A stretch of DNA of 8,827 nucleotides from Chitinophagaceae bacterium (GTDB lineage: Bacteria; Bacteroidota; Bacteroidia; Chitinophagales; Chitinophagaceae), in assembly GCA_008080615.1 (NCBI GenBank), contig VIKJ01000115.1, forward strand, positions 1 to 8,827, written 5' to 3'. Positions 7,179 through 8,827 of this stretch are shown here, one piece after another. A program made the position numbers and the translations under genes. The stretch's first letter is position 1, and every line of letters starts with the position of its first letter. The notes beneath the pieces are model-generated. The model was not told the origin of the DNA, ran no database searches, and saw only the letters and a program-made list of their open reading frames with translations.

Positions 7179-7179
7179 A

Positions 7180-8016
7180 TTAAAACAATGATTTTACTTC
7201 CTCAAAAGTAAGTTCTAACCCATAGTTTAATTGAATTTTACTTTTCCATCCCATTTTATTTATTTTATTGACATCCAATAATTTGCGGGGAACCCCATCA
7301 GGTTTGGATTCATCAAAAATAATACTGCCTTCATAGCCCGTGATTTTTTGTACCAATTGAGCAAGTTCCAGTATGGTTACATCGGTACCAGTACCAATGT
7401 TTACCAAGCCTTTTTCATTGTAATGCTGCATTAAATACATACAAGCTTCGGCTAAATCATCTACATGCAAAAACTCTCTTCTGGGCTTACCAGTACCCCA
7501 AATGGTAACAGTGGGATTATTATTCTTTTTAGCCGTGATAAATTTGCGCATTAATGCTGCTAATACATGTCCCTTTTCTAAATCATAATTATCGTTGGGA
7601 CCATATAAATTGGTGGGCATGGCCGATATGAAATTGCAACCATATTCTTCCCTGTAGCTTTCACACAACTTAATTCCAGCTATTTTAGCAACGGCATAAG
7701 ATTTATTAGTTTCTTCTAAATAACCACTTAATAAATACTCTTCTTTTAATGGTTGTGGGGCCATTTTAGGATAGATGCAAGAAGAACCCAAAAACAATAA
7801 TTTCTTTACCCCATTTACATAACTCTGGTGAATGATATTGCTTTCCATCATCAGGTTATCGTAAATAAAAGTTACTGCTTGCTGATTGCGCAAATCCAAC
7901 TCAGCAGAGGTTTTGGTAATAATATTGGTATACCCTTCTGCAGTTAATTTTCTAAATATGGCACTGCCCACCATACCGCGGTGACCAGCAATATATATTT
8001 TACTATCCTTATTCAT
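7180..8016 (-). CDS. fcl: GDP-L-fucose synthase (GMER) with an internal in-frame deletion of about 30 residues
   Basis: Extended SDR that converts GDP-4-keto-6-deoxymannose to GDP-L-fucose by 3,5-epimerisation and NADPH reduction. It retains GHRGMVGSA (11-19), LGSSCIYPK (76-84), YAVAK (107-111), MPTNLYGPNDNYD (133-145), REFLHVDDLAEA (180-191) and DESKPDGVPRKLLDV (235-249). S78, C80, Y107, K111 and H150 correspond to E. coli S107, C109, Y136, K140 and H179, a constant offset of 29, whereas the N-terminal Gly motif is offset by -1. So about 30 residues are missing between QQAV and TFIYDN (joint near residue 48). The lost part includes the strand and loop with the conserved AAAKVGGI motif, at the NADP site. 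At 278 residues it is short for the family (about 310-320). The ATG overlaps the gmd stop by 8 bp (ATGAATAA) with AAGGA just upstream. Activity is doubtful although the frame is open. Confidence 0.9.
   Translation of the reverse strand: MNKDSKIYIAGHRGMVGSAIFRKLTAEGYTNIITKTSAELDLRNQQAVTFIYDNLMMESNIIHQSYVNGVKKLLFLGSSCIYPKMAPQPLKEEYLLSGYLEETNKSYAVAKIAGIKLCESYREEYGCNFISAMPTNLYGPNDNYDLEKGHVLAALMRKFITAKKNNNPTVTIWGTGKPRREFLHVDDLAEACMYLMQHYNEKGLVNIGTGTDVTILELAQLVQKITGYEGSIIFDESKPDGVPRKLLDVNKINKMGWKSKIQLNYGLELTFEEVKSLF
7870..7875 (-). other. In-frame deletion joint inside fcl
   Basis: The minus strand reads GCA GTA | ACT TTT ATT TAC, joining the helix ending in NQQAV directly to TFIYDNL. In other Fcl proteins roughly 30 residues, including the AAAKVGGI strand/loop, lie between these two segments. 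The lost length is a multiple of 3, so the downstream frame is preserved. Confidence 0.7.
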
Positions 8017-8827
8017 GTTCCTTGTTAATGGTAAAGCCGCTATCTTTTAATAATTGCTCTTTCTTAAATAATTCAATATCGGCCACCACCATTTCTTTTA
8101 CCATTGTAGCCAATGTGTACTTTGGTTTCCAGCCCAATTTGGTATTGGCCTTAGTAGGGTCTCCTATTAATAAATCTACTTCTGTAGGGCGATAATATCT
8201 TGGGTCTACTTTTACAACTTCAGCACCTTGGGCAAGTTTGTACGCTCCTGTTGCTGATTGTACTTTTCCTACTTCATTCTCCTCCTTGCCTTCAAATGTT
8301 AGCTCCACACCAATCTCTGCAAAAGCCATGCGCACAAAATCTCTGATATAAGTAGTGATGCCGGTAGCCAACACAAAATCTTCGGGCTTGTCTTGTTGTA
8401 ACATCAGCCACATGCCTTCTACATAATCTTTAGCATGACCCCAATCACGCTGTGCATCTAGGTTTCCTAGGTAGAGCGTGTCTTGTAATCCAAGCGCAAT
8501 GCGCGCTACAGCACGGGTGATTTTTCTGGTAACAAAAGTTTCACCACGTAGTGGACTCTCGTGGTTAAACAAGATCCCATTGCATGCATACATATTATAT
8601 GCTTCGCGATAGTTTACCGTAATCCAATAGGCGTAAAGCTTTGCCACTGCATAAGGGCTTCTCGGATAGAAAGGTGTTGTTTCACTTTGAGGAACAGCTT
8701 GCACCAACCCATATAATTCAGAAGTAGATGCTTGGTAAAATTTTGTTTTTTGGGTAAGGCCCAATAAACGAATGGCTTCCAATATTCTTAATGCACCAAT
8801 TCCATCTGCATTGGCTGTGTACTCGGG
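8009..8827 (-). CDS. gmd: GDP-mannose 4,6-dehydratase, 3' part (5' end beyond window)
   Basis: The frame is open to the window end, giving the last 272 residues of a protein normally about 350-370 long; the first visible residues are PEYTANADGIGALRILEAIR. It dehydrates GDP-D-mannose to GDP-4-keto-6-deoxy-D-mannose, the precursor of GDP-fucose and other 6-deoxy sugars. Canonical catalytic motifs are intact: ASTSELYG (Thr and Glu of the triad), SPYAVAKLYAYW (YxxxK), GILFNHESPLRGETFVTRK, YLGNLDAQRDWGHAKDYV, DPRYYRPTEVDLLIGDP and LGWKPKYTL. The N-terminal GxxGxxG is outside the window. The true start is off the right edge; the TTG codon at 8782 lies inside the conserved LRILEAIR and is not a start. 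The stop overlaps the fcl ATG (ATGAATAA), a usual gmd-fcl arrangement. Base composition is visibly more GC-rich than the genes left of 7131. Confidence 0.95.
   Translation of the reverse strand, partial: PEYTANADGIGALRILEAIRLLGLTQKTKFYQASTSELYGLVQAVPQSETTPFYPRSPYAVAKLYAYWITVNYREAYNMYACNGILFNHESPLRGETFVTRKITRAVARIALGLQDTLYLGNLDAQRDWGHAKDYVEGMWLMLQQDKPEDFVLATGITTYIRDFVRMAFAEIGVELTFEGKEENEVGKVQSATGAYKLAQGAEVVKVDPRYYRPTEVDLLIGDPTKANTKLGWKPKYTLATMVKEMVVADIELFKKEQLLKDSGFTINKEHE

Noticed and set aside
7131..7179. Rho-independent terminator between fcl and the methyltransferase gene
   Set aside because: The A/T runs look terminator-like, but no GC-containing inverted repeat precedes them on the minus strand.
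1..8827. CRISPR array, tRNA, insertion sequence or attachment site
   Set aside because: Coding sequence fills nearly the whole window and I saw no spaced direct repeats, tRNA-like folds, transposase motifs or terminal inverted repeats.

Overview
The window is a tightly packed block of nucleotide-sugar biosynthesis genes, all read on the minus strand (right to left in window coordinates). It looks like part of a surface-polysaccharide or glycan locus from a Bacteroidota bacterium, perhaps near Chitinophagaceae. This placement is an inference. It rests on very AT-rich DNA in most of the window, near absence of Shine-Dalgarno sequences before the starts, a TTTG/TAnnTTT-like promoter candidate, and the character of the Gmd and Fcl proteins. 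I see no RNA genes, insertion sequences, CRISPR arrays, glycosyltransferases or flippases. The only intergenic space above a few bases is 49 bp (7131-7179).

Layout in transcription order. (i) A GDP-fucose module at the right edge: the 3' part of gmd (GDP-mannose 4,6-dehydratase, cut by the window end) and fcl (GDP-L-fucose synthase), which has lost about 30 internal residues in frame. (ii) After the 49-bp gap, a two-gene module of unassigned product: a TylC3/NovU/TcaB9-type sugar C-methyltransferase and a short Gmd-like SDR protein with non-canonical catalytic residues. (iii) A legionaminic-acid-type nonulosonate module: legB (4,6-dehydratase), legC (PLP aminotransferase, broken by a frameshifting internal deletion), a PglD/NeuD-like N-acetyltransferase, legI (nonulosonate synthase), legG (hydrolysing 2-epimerase), and the start of a PtmE-like nucleotidyltransferase with CBS repeats, cut by the left edge.

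If intact, module iii would turn an NDP-GlcNAc into N,N'-diacetyllegionaminic acid: dehydration (LegB), transamination (LegC), N-acetylation, epimerisation with NDP release (LegG), and condensation with phosphoenolpyruvate (LegI). A CMP-transferase (legF/ptmB) would be expected just beyond the left edge. Module i supplies GDP-4-keto-6-deoxymannose and, if Fcl works, GDP-fucose. Module ii could methylate a 4-keto-6-deoxy sugar to give a branched-chain sugar.

The most notable observations are two internal deletions of similar size (about 30 codons each) in two conserved genes, one in frame (fcl) and one out of frame (legC), and the unusual methyltransferase/Gmd-like pair. Whether the deletions are real mutations or assembly errors cannot be decided from the sequence alone.
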